This document shows, one piece after another, positions 18,890 to 27,866 of a DNA stretch of 64,000 nt. Under the pieces are notes generated by a model. That model was given only the letters and a program-made list of their open reading frames with translations. It made no database searches and was not told the origin of the DNA. A program made the translations under genes and the position numbers. Numbering within the stretch: position 1 is the stretch's first letter; each line of letters begins with the position of its first letter. This DNA comes from Brucella thiophenivorans (lineage in GTDB: Bacteria > Pseudomonadota > Alphaproteobacteria > Rhizobiales > Rhizobiaceae). The DNA lies in the NCBI RefSeq assembly GCF_002252445.1, contig NZ_NNRJ01000051.1, forward strand, positions 62,001 through 126,000. Direction: 5' to 3'.

Positions 18890-20083
18890 CTAGTTTTCGA
18901 ACAGCTTTTCGAGTTCCTGCATCATCTGCTCTGATGTGATTTGCCCTGCAAGTGCGCGTTGCATTGCAATTTGCCACGCCGTGTTCACGAATTCTGATGT
19001 ACCTTCGCTTTGCGGCAGTACATGCGCGAATGGCAGTGAATCGACTGTCGCATCAACAAATCGGCGATCGTGCAGTTTCCAGTCTTTTGAGCCGCTTTTA
19101 GTGACGGTCATCTGGCCGGTCGCGCTATTGAAGGAGACGTTGTTTTCACCTTCCGCAAGGAAGGATATCCATTTCCATGCAGCATCTTTCACTTCTGAGG
19201 ACGAGAAAATCGCAAGTGATTCATCGCCATAGGATGTCCAGCGATTACCACCGCATTCAGGAACAGGAACCGCCGAGACCTTATCACCGAGCGCAGAGAC
19301 GAGGTCCTTGGACGAGCCGATATGGTGAATCGTCATAGCGGTCTTGCCGGTTTTAAAAGCCGAGATAATTTCCTGAAACCCATCATTGGGTGCTGACGGA
19401 GGAATGACCTTGTCTTTTTGAAAAAGATCGATCACCCATTGATTAGCCGCCACGGCTGATGGTGTCGTTAAACCTCCTGGCTTAATGTCGCCGCCTTGTG
19501 AAAGAACGAAGGCGCCCCATTGATCCCAACCGCCTTTGCCGCCGCGAAGGCCAAAGCCATAACGATTGGGAGCGTCGGTCAGCTTTATTGCGGCGTTGCG
19601 GAAGTCCTCACAGGTTTTAGGAGGCTCCAAGCCTGCTTCCTTGAAGAGATCAGCACGATAATAGAGATAGAGAACGACATACTGAATAGGCAGGTAATAT
19701 TGGTTGCCGTCCGCTGCTTTGTTCAGTTCAAGCAGGTTATCGAGCAAATCATCTTTCCCGGCCCAGCCGTTGATCTGGTCTCCAAGCGGTTCAAGCGCTT
19801 CCATTTCGGTTAGTCGCGGTTGGGCGAACAGCTTAACCATTGCCGCGTCAGGTGCACTGCCCCCAATAATCGACGTGTAAAGATTATCGTAATAGCTGTT
19901 CCAAGGAATGTTTTCCGCTTCAATTTTGATGTCGGGGTTGGCTTTTTCAAATTTGGCAACAAGTTCCGACATCGGATTTTCTGGGTTGTCGAAGTGATAC
20001 CAGAAGCGGACGGTTTCGGCGGACTGTGCAGAAATAGTGAGTGCAGCGGTAAATGCCGCACTAAGCATAAGAGATTTCAACAT
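18890..20083 (-). CDS. sugar ABC importer periplasmic binding protein (CUT1/UgpB-like)
   Basis: The protein of 397 residues has a Sec signal peptide (LMLSAAFTAALTISAQSA, cleavage near residue 22) and a family-1 solute-binding domain starting ETVRFWYHFDNPENPMSELV. Many aromatic residues (YYLPIQYVVLYLYY, GGKGGWDQWG) are suitable for stacking on sugar rings. Family members bind sugars, oligosaccharides or glycerol-3-phosphate. It lies 38 bases after the esterase gene in the same operon; the GntR regulator heads this set. Confidence 0.9.
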   Translation of the reverse strand: MLKSLMLSAAFTAALTISAQSAETVRFWYHFDNPENPMSELVAKFEKANPDIKIEAENIPWNSYYDNLYTSIIGGSAPDAAMVKLFAQPRLTEMEALEPLGDQINGWAGKDDLLDNLLELNKAADGNQYYLPIQYVVLYLYYRADLFKEAGLEPPKTCEDFRNAAIKLTDAPNRYGFGLRGGKGGWDQWGAFVLSQGGDIKPGGLTTPSAVAANQWVIDLFQKDKVIPPSAPNDGFQEIISAFKTGKTAMTIHHIGSSKDLVSALGDKVSAVPVPECGGNRWTSYGDESLAIFSSSEVKDAAWKWISFLAEGENNVSFNSATGQMTVTKSGSKDWKLHDRRFVDATVDSLPFAHVLPQSEGTSEFVNTAWQIAMQRALAGQITSEQMMQELEKLFEN

Positions 20084-20121
20084 TTCAACTCCTCCCAGTT
20101 GTTTAAAAAGGCCTCTTATAT

Positions 20122-21084
20122 TCAGGCCATTCGGCTTAATGCCTCTGCTGCGTCCTCCAACGCTGCTTCAGCTGCCGTTAGTTCATTTGTGTATTGCAGA
20201 AAGCCATGAACGACGCCTTCTGTGATGGCTAATTCGTCCTTACGACCAATCTTTGAAAGCCGCCGGTGTAGCAAAGTCGTATCGGAAAAGAGGGGGTCGA
20301 TGCCTGCTGCTGTCAAATAAAGCGGTGGCATTTTTTTAAGTGCTGCATCACTGGCGTGAAGCGGGCAGGCTAGTGGGTTTGAAGCAATATCCTGCCCACG
20401 CGCATACCAGCTCCAGTAACGCTTCATTCTGTCGGTGGTCAGCCCTGGACCATTGATGAAAGCTTGATAAGATGGGGTTTCAAAATCTATGGCATAGTTG
20501 CCATAAAAGAGCAGCGCGCCTTTAGGCAGCATACGGTTGTTTTCCGACTCATGCAGCATTGCTGAAAGTGCTAAATTGGCGCCAGCAGAATCGCCTGCGA
20601 TGTAAACGGGGCCATCCAGCCCTTCCAATCTCCCATCTATCAACGCCCGCATGGTGCCGATGACATCGTTTAGGCCTGCCGGAAAAGGGTTCTCTGGTGC
20701 TAGTCGATAATCGGGTAAAACCACGGTTAAACGGGTCTTCTCTGCAAGTACCCGTGCGCACCGTTCATGCGTTTTGGGGCTACAAAACGCAAAGCCACCG
20801 CCATGAATGAAAAGAATGGTTCCGGGCTTTTTGTTGATCGGCTCCAGAACAAGCAATTGGGTTTTCTGCGAGCTAATGGATGAGTTCGCAGCTAAATCTA
20901 TTGAGCGCACATCCTGCATTTCAGGAAGATTGATATTCCAGCGCCGGTTGTTCTTTTCCGCGAGTGCACGCCCCTCTGCTGATGGAAGCGTCGTCGGATC
21001 AGGGGTGCCTGCGAACTCGGTTGTGATTTTTTCGAGAAGAGTCCGCATTTCGGGCAGTAGTTCTTGATTGATGATATTTGTCAT
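20122..21084 (-). CDS. alpha/beta hydrolase, hormone-sensitive-lipase family esterase
   Basis: The protein of 320 residues contains the HSL-family oxyanion motif HGGGFAF (about residues 92-98), the nucleophile elbow GDSAGAN (about 163-169), an Asp in AAGIDPLFSDT and a His in EGVVHGFLQY near the C-terminus, completing a Ser-Asp-His triad. No signal peptide is seen, so it acts in the cytoplasm. Within a sugar operon it may remove acyl groups from an imported acylated sugar or open a sugar lactone. Its ATG overlaps the stop of the GntR gene (ATGA). Confidence 0.88.
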   Translation of the reverse strand: MTNIINQELLPEMRTLLEKITTEFAGTPDPTTLPSAEGRALAEKNNRRWNINLPEMQDVRSIDLAANSSISSQKTQLLVLEPINKKPGTILFIHGGGFAFCSPKTHERCARVLAEKTRLTVVLPDYRLAPENPFPAGLNDVIGTMRALIDGRLEGLDGPVYIAGDSAGANLALSAMLHESENNRMLPKGALLFYGNYAIDFETPSYQAFINGPGLTTDRMKRYWSWYARGQDIASNPLACPLHASDAALKKMPPLYLTAAGIDPLFSDTTLLHRRLSKIGRKDELAITEGVVHGFLQYTNELTAAEAALEDAAEALSRMA

Positions 21085-21764
21085 GACGAGCGACCCTCTT
21101 CGGGGAATACCGCTGGCCCAAAATCGACAATAGTCGCAATGTGATGACGCATCGCAGTCTGTGCAGCCTCAGCGTCGGCGGCTTCAATTGCATCAATGAT
21201 AGAGCAATGTCGCAGTGCGGTTCCACGCAGGTCGCGCGTGTTGCCGCTTTGTGAAATTTTGAAGCGATGGTTGTGAACAAGGCAACGATGCAAAATGGGG
21301 TTCAGGGCAGGCAAATCTGCTTCATCGAAAATGCGCCTGTGAAAGTCACGGTCAATTGCAGCCAGACGATATTCGTCTTCTTCGTCGGCTGCCTCTAGCA
21401 TTCCGTCCAGCATTACTTTGAGGTCATCCGTGAGCTTTTTGGAGCGCCGCATCATCACGCGTGGGATACCGTTACATTCAATGGAGTTGCGCAGGCGAAA
21501 CATTTCAACTGCTTCGTCCGGGGTGCATAGAGATACCTGAGTACCCCTATGACCTTGTCTCAGGACGAGACCTTCTTCCTGCAACTGAAGCAGCGCTTCA
21601 CGCACGGGGCCCTGACTGCATTGAAAATGTGCGGCGATTTCCAGCTCTGTCAGGTTGGCCCCAGCGGGGAGGGCGCCAAGCATAATATCCCGCTTCAGCG
21701 CTTCAAATACGACTGTCGCTTTTGGGGGTCTGCTCTGAACGAGTTTGGGTGAAAAATATGCCAC
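21081..21764 (-). CDS. GntR-family regulator with FCD domain
   Basis: The protein of 227 residues has an N-terminal winged helix (TELEIAAHFQCSQGPVREAL then LQEEGLVLRQGHRGTQVS) and a C-terminal all-helical FCD ligand domain with candidate metal ligands (DRDFHRRIF, HNHRF, MRHHI). FCD regulators usually sense sugar acids or organic acids and repress adjacent catabolic operons. The gene heads the minus-strand operon and faces the ATPase gene across a roughly 95-base divergent region that contains AT-rich dyads, its likely operators. Confidence 0.9.
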   Translation of the reverse strand: MAYFSPKLVQSRPPKATVVFEALKRDIMLGALPAGANLTELEIAAHFQCSQGPVREALLQLQEEGLVLRQGHRGTQVSLCTPDEAVEMFRLRNSIECNGIPRVMMRRSKKLTDDLKVMLDGMLEAADEEDEYRLAAIDRDFHRRIFDEADLPALNPILHRCLVHNHRFKISQSGNTRDLRGTALRHCSIIDAIEAADAEAAQTAMRHHIATIVDFGPAVFPEEGRSS

Positions 21765-21796
21765 GCCGATGTCGAGCCTTCTTGCCTAACACTTCA

Positions 21797-21826
21797 ATTA
21801 TCATTATTGATAATAATATCGATAAT
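21797..21826. promoter_or_regulatory. candidate operator dyads in the GntR/ATPase divergent region
   Basis: A perfect inverted repeat ATTATC-N6-GATAAT lies at 21797-21814. A second, abutting near-dyad AATATC/GATAAT at 21815-21826 re-uses the same half-site. Both sit between the divergent starts of the GntR regulator and the MalK-type ATPase. Autoregulatory control of both transcription units by the FCD regulator is a reasonable inference. Confidence 0.5.
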
Positions 21827-21859
21827 AGACGTCAAGCAAAAACTCTGGGAGGAGATAGC

Positions 21860-22939
21860 ATGATCGCCATCACGTTGGAGCGTATCCAGAAGACTTACGG
21901 CACGCATAAAGTCATCCATGATCTCGACTTTCATATTGAGAGTGGAGAGTTTGTTGTTCTCGTAGGTCCCTCCGGCTGTGGTAAATCTACTTTGCTCAGA
22001 ATGATTGCTGGTCTGGAGGATATATCGGGTGGTGAACTGAAGTTTGGCGATGCGATAGTCAATGAGCTTTCGCCTTCAGAGCGTAACATCGCAATGGTCT
22101 TTCAGGACTATGCGCTCTACCCGCACATGAGTGTGGAAGAGAATATGGCTTTTGGCCTTAAAATGCGGGGCTCGAATGATAATGACGTTGCGTCGCGCAT
22201 TGGCACTGTCGCTGAGACGCTGAAAATTGGTGATTTTCTCGCTCGTCGGCCTGCGCAGCTATCGGGAGGGCAACGTCAGCGTGTCGCTATGGGGCGCGCG
22301 ATTGTGCGAGAACCGAATGCATTCTTGTTTGATGAACCATTGTCAAACCTTGATGCGGCTCTGCGTGTTGAAATGCGGCTCGAAATCGCGAAGTTGCATA
22401 GAAAGATTAAAGCGACCACCGTTTATGTGACGCATGATCAGGTCGAAGCCATGACACTCGCCGACCGTATTGTAGTTATGAACAAAGGGAACGTAGAGCA
22501 GATTGGCAAACCGCTCGATATATATCGAAAGCCAGCCAGCTTGTTTGTCGCCCAGTTTATTGGCAGTCCGACGATGAATGCAATTCCTGCAATAGTCCGA
22601 CAGAATAGCGAAGAGGCTATGGTTCTCTCTGTCATGAACAGAGATGTCTCACTCGGTTTGCACCACAATCAGGTCAGCCTTCAGGATCATGTCACACTTG
22701 GCGTTCGGCCTGAAGATTTGTCAATTTGTCCTGCGCATGAAGCATGGTTTAGCGGTGAACTTGCGGTTGTTGAACGATTGGGAAGCCAGATGTTCGGTTA
22801 TGTCGAAACTGGCCACTCCAAGATGCTAACTGTTGAGTTTCCACGTGATAGTGAGTTGGAGCTAGGACAACAGCTGCACGTCAGAGGAGACCAAAATCGC
22901 GTGCATTTGTTTGATTGGAAAACAGGTAGAAGGATTTAG
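21860..22939 (+). CDS. sugar ABC importer ATPase (UgpC/MalK type)
   Basis: The protein of 359 residues has Walker A VGPSGCGKST, signature LSGGQRQRVAMGRAIV, Walker B AFLFDEPLSNLDAALR, switch His YVTHDQVEAMTLADR and a C-terminal MalK-like TOBE/OB region (VTLGVRPEDLSICP). The ATG at 21860 follows GGGAGGAGAT, an excellent ribosome-binding site; a longer frame from 21722 would run into the divergent gene and was discarded. It almost certainly powers the importer whose binding protein and permeases lie on the opposite strand, since that operon lacks an ATPase. Confidence 0.92.
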   Translation: MIAITLERIQKTYGTHKVIHDLDFHIESGEFVVLVGPSGCGKSTLLRMIAGLEDISGGELKFGDAIVNELSPSERNIAMVFQDYALYPHMSVEENMAFGLKMRGSNDNDVASRIGTVAETLKIGDFLARRPAQLSGGQRQRVAMGRAIVREPNAFLFDEPLSNLDAALRVEMRLEIAKLHRKIKATTVYVTHDQVEAMTLADRIVVMNKGNVEQIGKPLDIYRKPASLFVAQFIGSPTMNAIPAIVRQNSEEAMVLSVMNRDVSLGLHHNQVSLQDHVTLGVRPEDLSICPAHEAWFSGELAVVERLGSQMFGYVETGHSKMLTVEFPRDSELELGQQLHVRGDQNRVHLFDWKTGRRI

Positions 22940-22971
22940 GCATTGGTGCGGTAGCATCACCTACCAGGTGT

Positions 22972-24129
22972 TTAGTCAAACTCCTTCTTGATCTTATCAT
23001 GTGCTACGATAGTGTTGCGGAATCGTTCGATTCCGAAGTCATTTACCGATGTTTTGGATGTGCCGTGTTGGATCATTTCAGCTAGAACAATGCCAACACC
23101 TGGCGCGATTTGGAACCCATGGCCACAGCAACCAAACGCGTGAAACAGTCCTTGTGTCGTTGCGCTTGGTCCTATGATGGGGATCATATCGGGTAAATAG
23201 CCCTCCATGCCAGACCAGACCCGTATGACCTGAGCATTGCTTAAAACAGGCGAAACTTCAGCTAGGCTTCTCATCCCCGAAAGCGTTTTATTCGGTGGGA
23301 CCACCGTTCGTTGGTGCTTCAAATCGCTGGCGGTGCGCGGATATCCAGCGACAATTACATTGCCGCGCGGAATCTGACGGAAGATCACGTTACCGGCGAC
23401 TGCCTGAACTGACGGGCGGATAAAATAAGGCAAAGGTTCTGTAACAAATTGCGGAGGGCCAGCAGAGAAAAGCGGGACCTCCTCGCCAAATTGTTGTGCT
23501 ATAGCGCCACCCCAAGCACCGGCTGCATTTACCAACTGATCAGACTGAAAGTCGCCATGTTCCCGCGTTTCAACAAGAAAACCATTTTGTCCGGTTTTGG
23601 CACCGATGACTTCGCAGTTTTCGATTAGCTCCGCACCATGAGCCTTTGCTGCGCGCATAACAGCAGGTGTTGCGAGGCGTGGATTGGCTGTCGCATCGCG
23701 TGAAGAATAAGTGCCTGCGACGATATTTTTGCTCAGATAAGGATAGCGCTTTCGTATCTCGTACCCATCAACATCTTCAATCTCCAGACCAAAGTTGCGA
23801 GAATTTTTGGCATAGGCTTCGAGCTTAGCGACTTCCTCGTCATTATAAGCAAGGTAAATGTGACCTGAACGATCATACTCGCAGGTGTTGCCGATCAATT
23901 GATCAAGTTGCTCCCATAATTCCTGCGATCGCATGGATAACGGATATTGCCGCACATCACGGCCTTGTAGTCGTAAATTACCAAAATTCGCTCCGCTCGA
24001 CTGAGCCCCGACAAATCCTTTCTCAAGCACAGTTACACGGTGTCCTGAACGTGCAAGAAAAAGAGCTGTGAATGCACCATTAAGCCCGCCGCCTATGATC
24101 AGTGTCTGTGTATGGCTGAGCGATGTCAT
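22972..24129 (-). CDS. FAD-dependent dehydrogenase subunit (HcnC/OoxB/DadA-like)
   Basis: The protein of 385 residues of the D-amino-acid-oxidase/DadA fold has the FAD dinucleotide motif IIGGGLNGAFTALFLARSGH near the N-terminus and the C-terminal GCCGHGFQIAPGVG that closes on the flavin. It is the last of three overlapping genes whose order (2Fe-2S protein, large flavoprotein, small flavoprotein) matches HcnABC, opine oxidase and D-hydroxyproline dehydrogenase complexes. These enzymes remove hydride from an alpha-amino or imino compound and pass electrons to the respiratory chain. This subunit holds the substrate site. The actual substrate is unknown. Confidence 0.88.
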   Translation of the reverse strand: MTSLSHTQTLIIGGGLNGAFTALFLARSGHRVTVLEKGFVGAQSSGANFGNLRLQGRDVRQYPLSMRSQELWEQLDQLIGNTCEYDRSGHIYLAYNDEEVAKLEAYAKNSRNFGLEIEDVDGYEIRKRYPYLSKNIVAGTYSSRDATANPRLATPAVMRAAKAHGAELIENCEVIGAKTGQNGFLVETREHGDFQSDQLVNAAGAWGGAIAQQFGEEVPLFSAGPPQFVTEPLPYFIRPSVQAVAGNVIFRQIPRGNVIVAGYPRTASDLKHQRTVVPPNKTLSGMRSLAEVSPVLSNAQVIRVWSGMEGYLPDMIPIIGPSATTQGLFHAFGCCGHGFQIAPGVGIVLAEMIQHGTSKTSVNDFGIERFRNTIVAHDKIKKEFD

Positions 24130-25556
24130 TATGAACCAATTCCAGCTGCGCCAACATTCAGTGGTTTGACTGGCGCCTGCGCTCGCAGCCGACCGACCTC
24201 AGATATTGCACGGCCACTGGTGTTCGCTGTTATTTCAGCGAGAGCCAGACCGCAAAAGCGCCCCTGACAACGCCCCATCCCGCAACGGGTAATCGCTTTA
24301 ACGCGGTTGACTTCAACTGGGCCAACTTCGCAGTTGATGCTTTGTCTGATTTCGCCTGCTGAAATCCCCTCACAGCGACACACGACAGTATCGTCAGTGA
24401 TTGCAGACACATTTTCGATCGGCCAGCGGAATATTCTGGCCAGGTTTCGCTGAAAACTTCGATATCGTTTTACTTCACGAGCGGCTTGCTGCTTTGTTTC
24501 CGTTAAACGCCTCAGTCCATCTGGCTGCAACAACATGTTTGCATGCGCAGCAATATCTTCAAGCATCGAGAGTGCTGCAAGCTTTCCGCTGTGTTTTGCG
24601 CAATCCGCGCCGCCTATTGAAGCGCCATCCCCCGCCAAATAGACGCCTTTATTGCCTCGCCCATCAGTATCAGTGACGGGTAACCACTGGCGAAAATCCT
24701 CATCAAATTCAAACCGGCAACCAGCGAGTTCGGCTAACTGAGTTTCGGCGCGCAGACCATAGCCGAGCGCTACTGCATCACAGTCGACAGTATGGCTCTC
24801 GCCTCTGTGATCGCGGAACATCAGCTTCTCGACATGGGTGTCACCACTTATTTCATCAAGTGTGACGCCGTTATATATGGGAACGCTCACACGCTTCAGC
24901 TCAGCTAAATAACGCGCACCTTGAATTGCGGTTTTAAAGCTATGTGACAAACCAGTTAAAGCGTGGAGCTTTGCCCGAAACGGTGTTGTGTCTAACACCA
25001 TAATGTCGGTTGCGCCCATGCGATGGTACTGCAAAGCTGCGAGGAGCAACAGCGGTGAGCTTCCGGCAAAGACCACTTTGCGTCCGATGAAACTTCCCTG
25101 ATCCTTTAAAGCAACCTGTGAGCCACCGAGCGAATAAACGCCCGGCAAGGTCCATCCCTTGATCGGCATTATTTTGTCGGTAGCACCGGTTGCGATAATC
25201 ACATGCGAGTAGGGAATTTCATCAACTTCCCCCGCACTTTCGATAAAAGCTGTCCCTTCGTAAAGTGACCAGACTGTTGTCAGTGGGCGATAATCGATTT
25301 GCGAAATGATCTCATCCGCACTTGCATGAAATTGACGATATTTCTTTTCTTCGTTTCGGTATAATTTCTGCGGGTTAAACTGCATATTTGCGTTAAGCCG
25401 GCGCAAACCTTGACCACCGGGAAAAGCAGCTTCACTGAGCATGACGGGTTCAATAGCCTGGCCGGTCGAGTTTTGGATCAGCTTCGCATGATCCATAAGT
25501 GTCTGGGCAGCGCTGATGCCGGCTGGTCCAGATCCGATGATAAGAGGACGGATCAT
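24129..25556 (-). CDS. NAD(P)/FAD-binding large subunit of the same dehydrogenase (HcnB/OoxA-like)
   Basis: The protein of about 475 residues begins MIRPLIIGSGPAGISAAQTL (FAD motif), has a second nucleotide-binding motif around FAGSSPLLLLAALQYHRMG, and ends with a BFD-like cysteine region (VVCRCEGISAGEIRQSI, later RCGMGRCQGRFC) that can hold an iron-sulfur cluster. The ATG at 25556 overlaps the stop of the 2Fe-2S gene (ATGA), so a longer upstream frame was rejected. Its stop abuts the start of the small flavoprotein. In known relatives it relays electrons between subunits. Confidence 0.88.
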   Translation of the reverse strand: MIRPLIIGSGPAGISAAQTLMDHAKLIQNSTGQAIEPVMLSEAAFPGGQGLRRLNANMQFNPQKLYRNEEKKYRQFHASADEIISQIDYRPLTTVWSLYEGTAFIESAGEVDEIPYSHVIIATGATDKIMPIKGWTLPGVYSLGGSQVALKDQGSFIGRKVVFAGSSPLLLLAALQYHRMGATDIMVLDTTPFRAKLHALTGLSHSFKTAIQGARYLAELKRVSVPIYNGVTLDEISGDTHVEKLMFRDHRGESHTVDCDAVALGYGLRAETQLAELAGCRFEFDEDFRQWLPVTDTDGRGNKGVYLAGDGASIGGADCAKHSGKLAALSMLEDIAAHANMLLQPDGLRRLTETKQQAAREVKRYRSFQRNLARIFRWPIENVSAITDDTVVCRCEGISAGEIRQSINCEVGPVEVNRVKAITRCGMGRCQGRFCGLALAEITANTSGRAISEVGRLRAQAPVKPLNVGAAGIGS

Positions 25557-25867
25557 GATTGGCCCCATGCTTCGAAGCGACTGAGCAATTTCATGTCTTG
25601 GTGCAGTGGGGTTGAACATGACCGCAAACGTTGGCCTTCCGTAGTCCAGACCCAGCAATCCTGACAGGCAGCCATCAAGCAAAAGCCAGCGCGTGGCATT
25701 CCGTCAAATTCAGAGTAACGCAACACATGCCCGCTTTGCAGAATTGCAGCAAGCACTGACTGTCCTTCAAAGCCCTGAAGTTCAACGCAGTCAAAGGTAA
25801 AGGAAATTGGTTTGCCAAGGGGCGCAACAGCCGCAATGAGCTGCCCTTTTGAAGCCATTGCATTCAT
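25553..25867 (-). CDS. 2Fe-2S ferredoxin-like subunit (HcnA/OoxC-like)
   Basis: The protein of 104 residues has the 2Fe-2S cysteine pattern C-x4-C-x2-C-x12-C (GFCLMAACQDCW...SCSTPL) in a beta-grasp ferredoxin-like sequence (ISFTFDCVELQGFEGQSVLA). It is the first gene of the three-subunit oxidoreductase. The ATG at 25867 is chosen because GGGGAAGAG lies 6 bases upstream; a longer frame to 25918 would cover the regulatory region. The ATGA overlap with the large flavoprotein shows tight coupling. Confidence 0.88.
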   Translation of the reverse strand: MNAMASKGQLIAAVAPLGKPISFTFDCVELQGFEGQSVLAAILQSGHVLRYSEFDGMPRAGFCLMAACQDCWVWTTEGQRLRSCSTPLHQDMKLLSRFEAWGQS

Positions 25868-25882
25868 CGAACTCTTCCCCGT

Positions 25883-25895
25883 AATTATTGCAATG
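25883..25895. promoter_or_regulatory. candidate IclR-regulator half-site, oxidoreductase promoter
   Basis: The sequence AATTATTGCAATG lies about 20 bases upstream of the 2Fe-2S subunit gene. The 10-mer AATTATTGCA recurs upstream of the enoyl-CoA hydratase gene at 27056-27065. The IclR-family regulator gene lies between the two sites, so a shared operator is plausible but unproven. Confidence 0.4.
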
Positions 25896-26014
25896 CGATA
25901 CTTATTATTTTTATGCAAACATTCCGCATGAAGGCGGTTCTGTCAACGGTGTTTTTTGAACTGCGACAGAGTGGGCTCAGACTACTGATTTATCTGCTGC
26001 TTGATCGGCAAGCT

Positions 26015-26854
26015 TCATGCCTTGGAAATTGTGCGTGCGGCTGCAATCACATAGGGACTGAAGCGGGAGATAATTTCCTCGCGTGTATATCGGGCCAATG
26101 AGGCAGCGATATTAATTGCGGCTATTGGACGGCCATTTGGTCCGGTTATTGCAGACGCAATAGATCCGTCGCCGTGATAAACCTGTTCGAAAGCTGTAGC
26201 GTAACCATCTTCGCGAAAGCGACGAATGTCGGCCATGATCAGCTGAGGATCGCAGATGGTATTTGTATTGAAGTTGCGAAAATTGGTTTGATCCAAAATC
26301 TCTTGAGCTTCATCTTCGGGTAAGCGGGAAAGAATAGCCAGTCCCGGCGCAGTGCAGTAGGCGGGCAGGCGTGTTCCTATAATAACGTCTGTATTCAGTA
26401 CGTGACGGCTGAGGAAACGCGAAACAAATACGATCTCTGTTCCATCTGGCACAGTGAGATTGATTGTTTCCTCTGTTTCCTTGCTCAGATGTTGCAAATA
26501 CGGCATCGCACGATCAATCAACTTGTTCGCTCGAATATAGTGGAAGCCAAGATCCAGTGTCTTTGCAGTCAGCTCGAATTGACGGGTTATTGGGTCTTTT
26601 GTGAGGAAGCCAAGCTTCATCAATGTATGTGTGAACCGTTGCGCCGCACTCATATCAAGATCTGTCAAACTCACGATTTGAGAGAGGCTGAGCGTCGATT
26701 GATCGGAGTTGAAAGCAGCAAGTACCCGGAAAGCCTTCTCGACTGAGCGCACCATAAGACTGTCACCGCGGGTAAAGCTTTCACTCAGGGTATCTGTAGA
26801 GCCGTGCAGCATCTTCTCTTGCTTCTCTTTTGTCGAATTCACTGGTTCTTTCAT
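26015..26854 (-). CDS. IclR-family transcriptional regulator
   Basis: The protein of 279 residues has an N-terminal winged-helix (MVRSVEKAFRVLAAF, LSLSQIVSLTDLDMSAAQRF, LMKLGFLTKDPITRQFEL) and a C-terminal IclR effector domain (YCTAPGLAILSRLPEDEAQEIL, YATAFEQVYHGDGSIASAI). The first 34 residues before MVRSVEKAF are polar and may be partly untranslated if a later ATG is used. It sits between the oxidoreductase operon (same strand, downstream) and the divergent hydratase/importer operon and probably controls both in response to a catabolic intermediate. Confidence 0.9.
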   Translation of the reverse strand: MKEPVNSTKEKQEKMLHGSTDTLSESFTRGDSLMVRSVEKAFRVLAAFNSDQSTLSLSQIVSLTDLDMSAAQRFTHTLMKLGFLTKDPITRQFELTAKTLDLGFHYIRANKLIDRAMPYLQHLSKETEETINLTVPDGTEIVFVSRFLSRHVLNTDVIIGTRLPAYCTAPGLAILSRLPEDEAQEILDQTNFRNFNTNTICDPQLIMADIRRFREDGYATAFEQVYHGDGSIASAITGPNGRPIAAINIAASLARYTREEIISRFSPYVIAAARTISKA

Positions 26855-27018
26855 TGCTACGCCCTGAAATACGAGCGGCTGATCCGCTCCATTGCCCCTG
26901 TCCGCAGCCGCGGACCAATCACTTTAGTGCGCCTGTTTATACATGAACAAACTGGCCTTGAAACGCTGCTCTGTCACTGCGTTCCGTACTCTCTTTTTCC
27001 TAAATTACCAAATCAGTC

Positions 27019-27072
27019 TTGACAAAATGCAATTATAAAATTCAAAATACAATAACAATTATTGCATTACAA
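27019..27072 (+). promoter_or_regulatory. promoter and inverted-repeat operator of the hydratase/importer operon
   Basis: A consensus -35 box TTGACA is at 27019-27024; CAAAAT at 27043-27048 with 18-base spacing is a possible -10. Over and after it lies a dyad AATGCAAT (27027-27034) / ATTGCATT (27061-27068), and the second arm contains the AATTATTGCA motif shared with the oxidoreductase promoter. AGGAG precedes the hydratase ATG. The arrangement fits operator-controlled initiation by the divergent IclR regulator. Confidence 0.5.
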
Positions 27073-27092
27073 TAGTACACAGGAGCACTTGA

Positions 27093-27866
27093 ATGTCTGA
27101 GTTCATTCTCACCTCACTGAAAAATTCGGTTCTGACGATCACTTTGAACCGACCCGAAGTGATGAATGCGTGGAACACTGCGATGCGGGATCAGTTGATT
27201 GAGGCGTTTCAGGCAGCGGAAGAGAATGTAGCCGTGAAGGCTGTTATTTTGACCGGCGCAGGCGAACGCGCTTTTGGTGCCGGTCAGGATTTGAATGAAA
27301 CAAAGACATTCAATGCTGATCGTGCAGAGATATGGATTGGGGAGTGGGAAAAGCTCTATACGCGTATCAGAACGCTCTCCAAGCCGATTATTGCAGCGCT
27401 TAACGGTGTGGCAGCGGGGTCTGCTTTTCAGGTTGCTCTTCTTTGCGATATTCGTATTGCGCATTCCGGTGTGCGTATTGGTCAGCCCGAAATCAATTCA
27501 GGAATTCCAACGACGACGGGTTCATGGATCATGCGTGAAATGATAGGTTTTGCGCGTACTGTCGATCTGGTGCTCACGGGACGGCTGCTTGATTCAGACG
27601 AAGCGCACCGCATTGGCCTCATCAACACGATTGTTGCGCAGGATCAGGTGCAAGCGGCAGCGCAGGCTTTAGGCGAAGAGTTGGCATCGAAACCTCCTGT
27701 TGCGATGCGCCTCAATCGCCAGCGCTTTTATGAAATGACTGAAACGGGGCTCCAGGATGCTTTGTCTGCAGGTGTGCGTATTCAACGCGAAGCCTATGCG
27801 ACCGGAGAACCTGCCCGCATGATGGAAGCATTCTTTGCTGCGCGTCAGGCACGTAAAGCCTCCTGA
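27093..27866 (+). CDS. enoyl-CoA hydratase/isomerase family protein
   Basis: The protein of 257 residues is a crotonase-fold enzyme: LTITLNRPEVMNAW at the N-terminus, oxyanion-hole segments GAGERAFGAGQDLNE and ALNGVAAGSAFQVALLCDIRIA, and the C-terminal helix region after LTGRLLDSDEA. Crotonases act on CoA thioesters (hydration, isomerisation, carnitinyl-CoA dehydration). The first catalytic Glu region reads GQPEINSGIPTTTG, with Glu retained. It is the first cistron of the plus-strand operon, and the encoded acyl-CoA ligase would supply its CoA substrate. Confidence 0.9.
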   Translation: MSEFILTSLKNSVLTITLNRPEVMNAWNTAMRDQLIEAFQAAEENVAVKAVILTGAGERAFGAGQDLNETKTFNADRAEIWIGEWEKLYTRIRTLSKPIIAALNGVAAGSAFQVALLCDIRIAHSGVRIGQPEINSGIPTTTGSWIMREMIGFARTVDLVLTGRLLDSDEAHRIGLINTIVAQDQVQAAAQALGEELASKPPVAMRLNRQRFYEMTETGLQDALSAGVRIQREAYATGEPARMMEAFFAARQARKAS

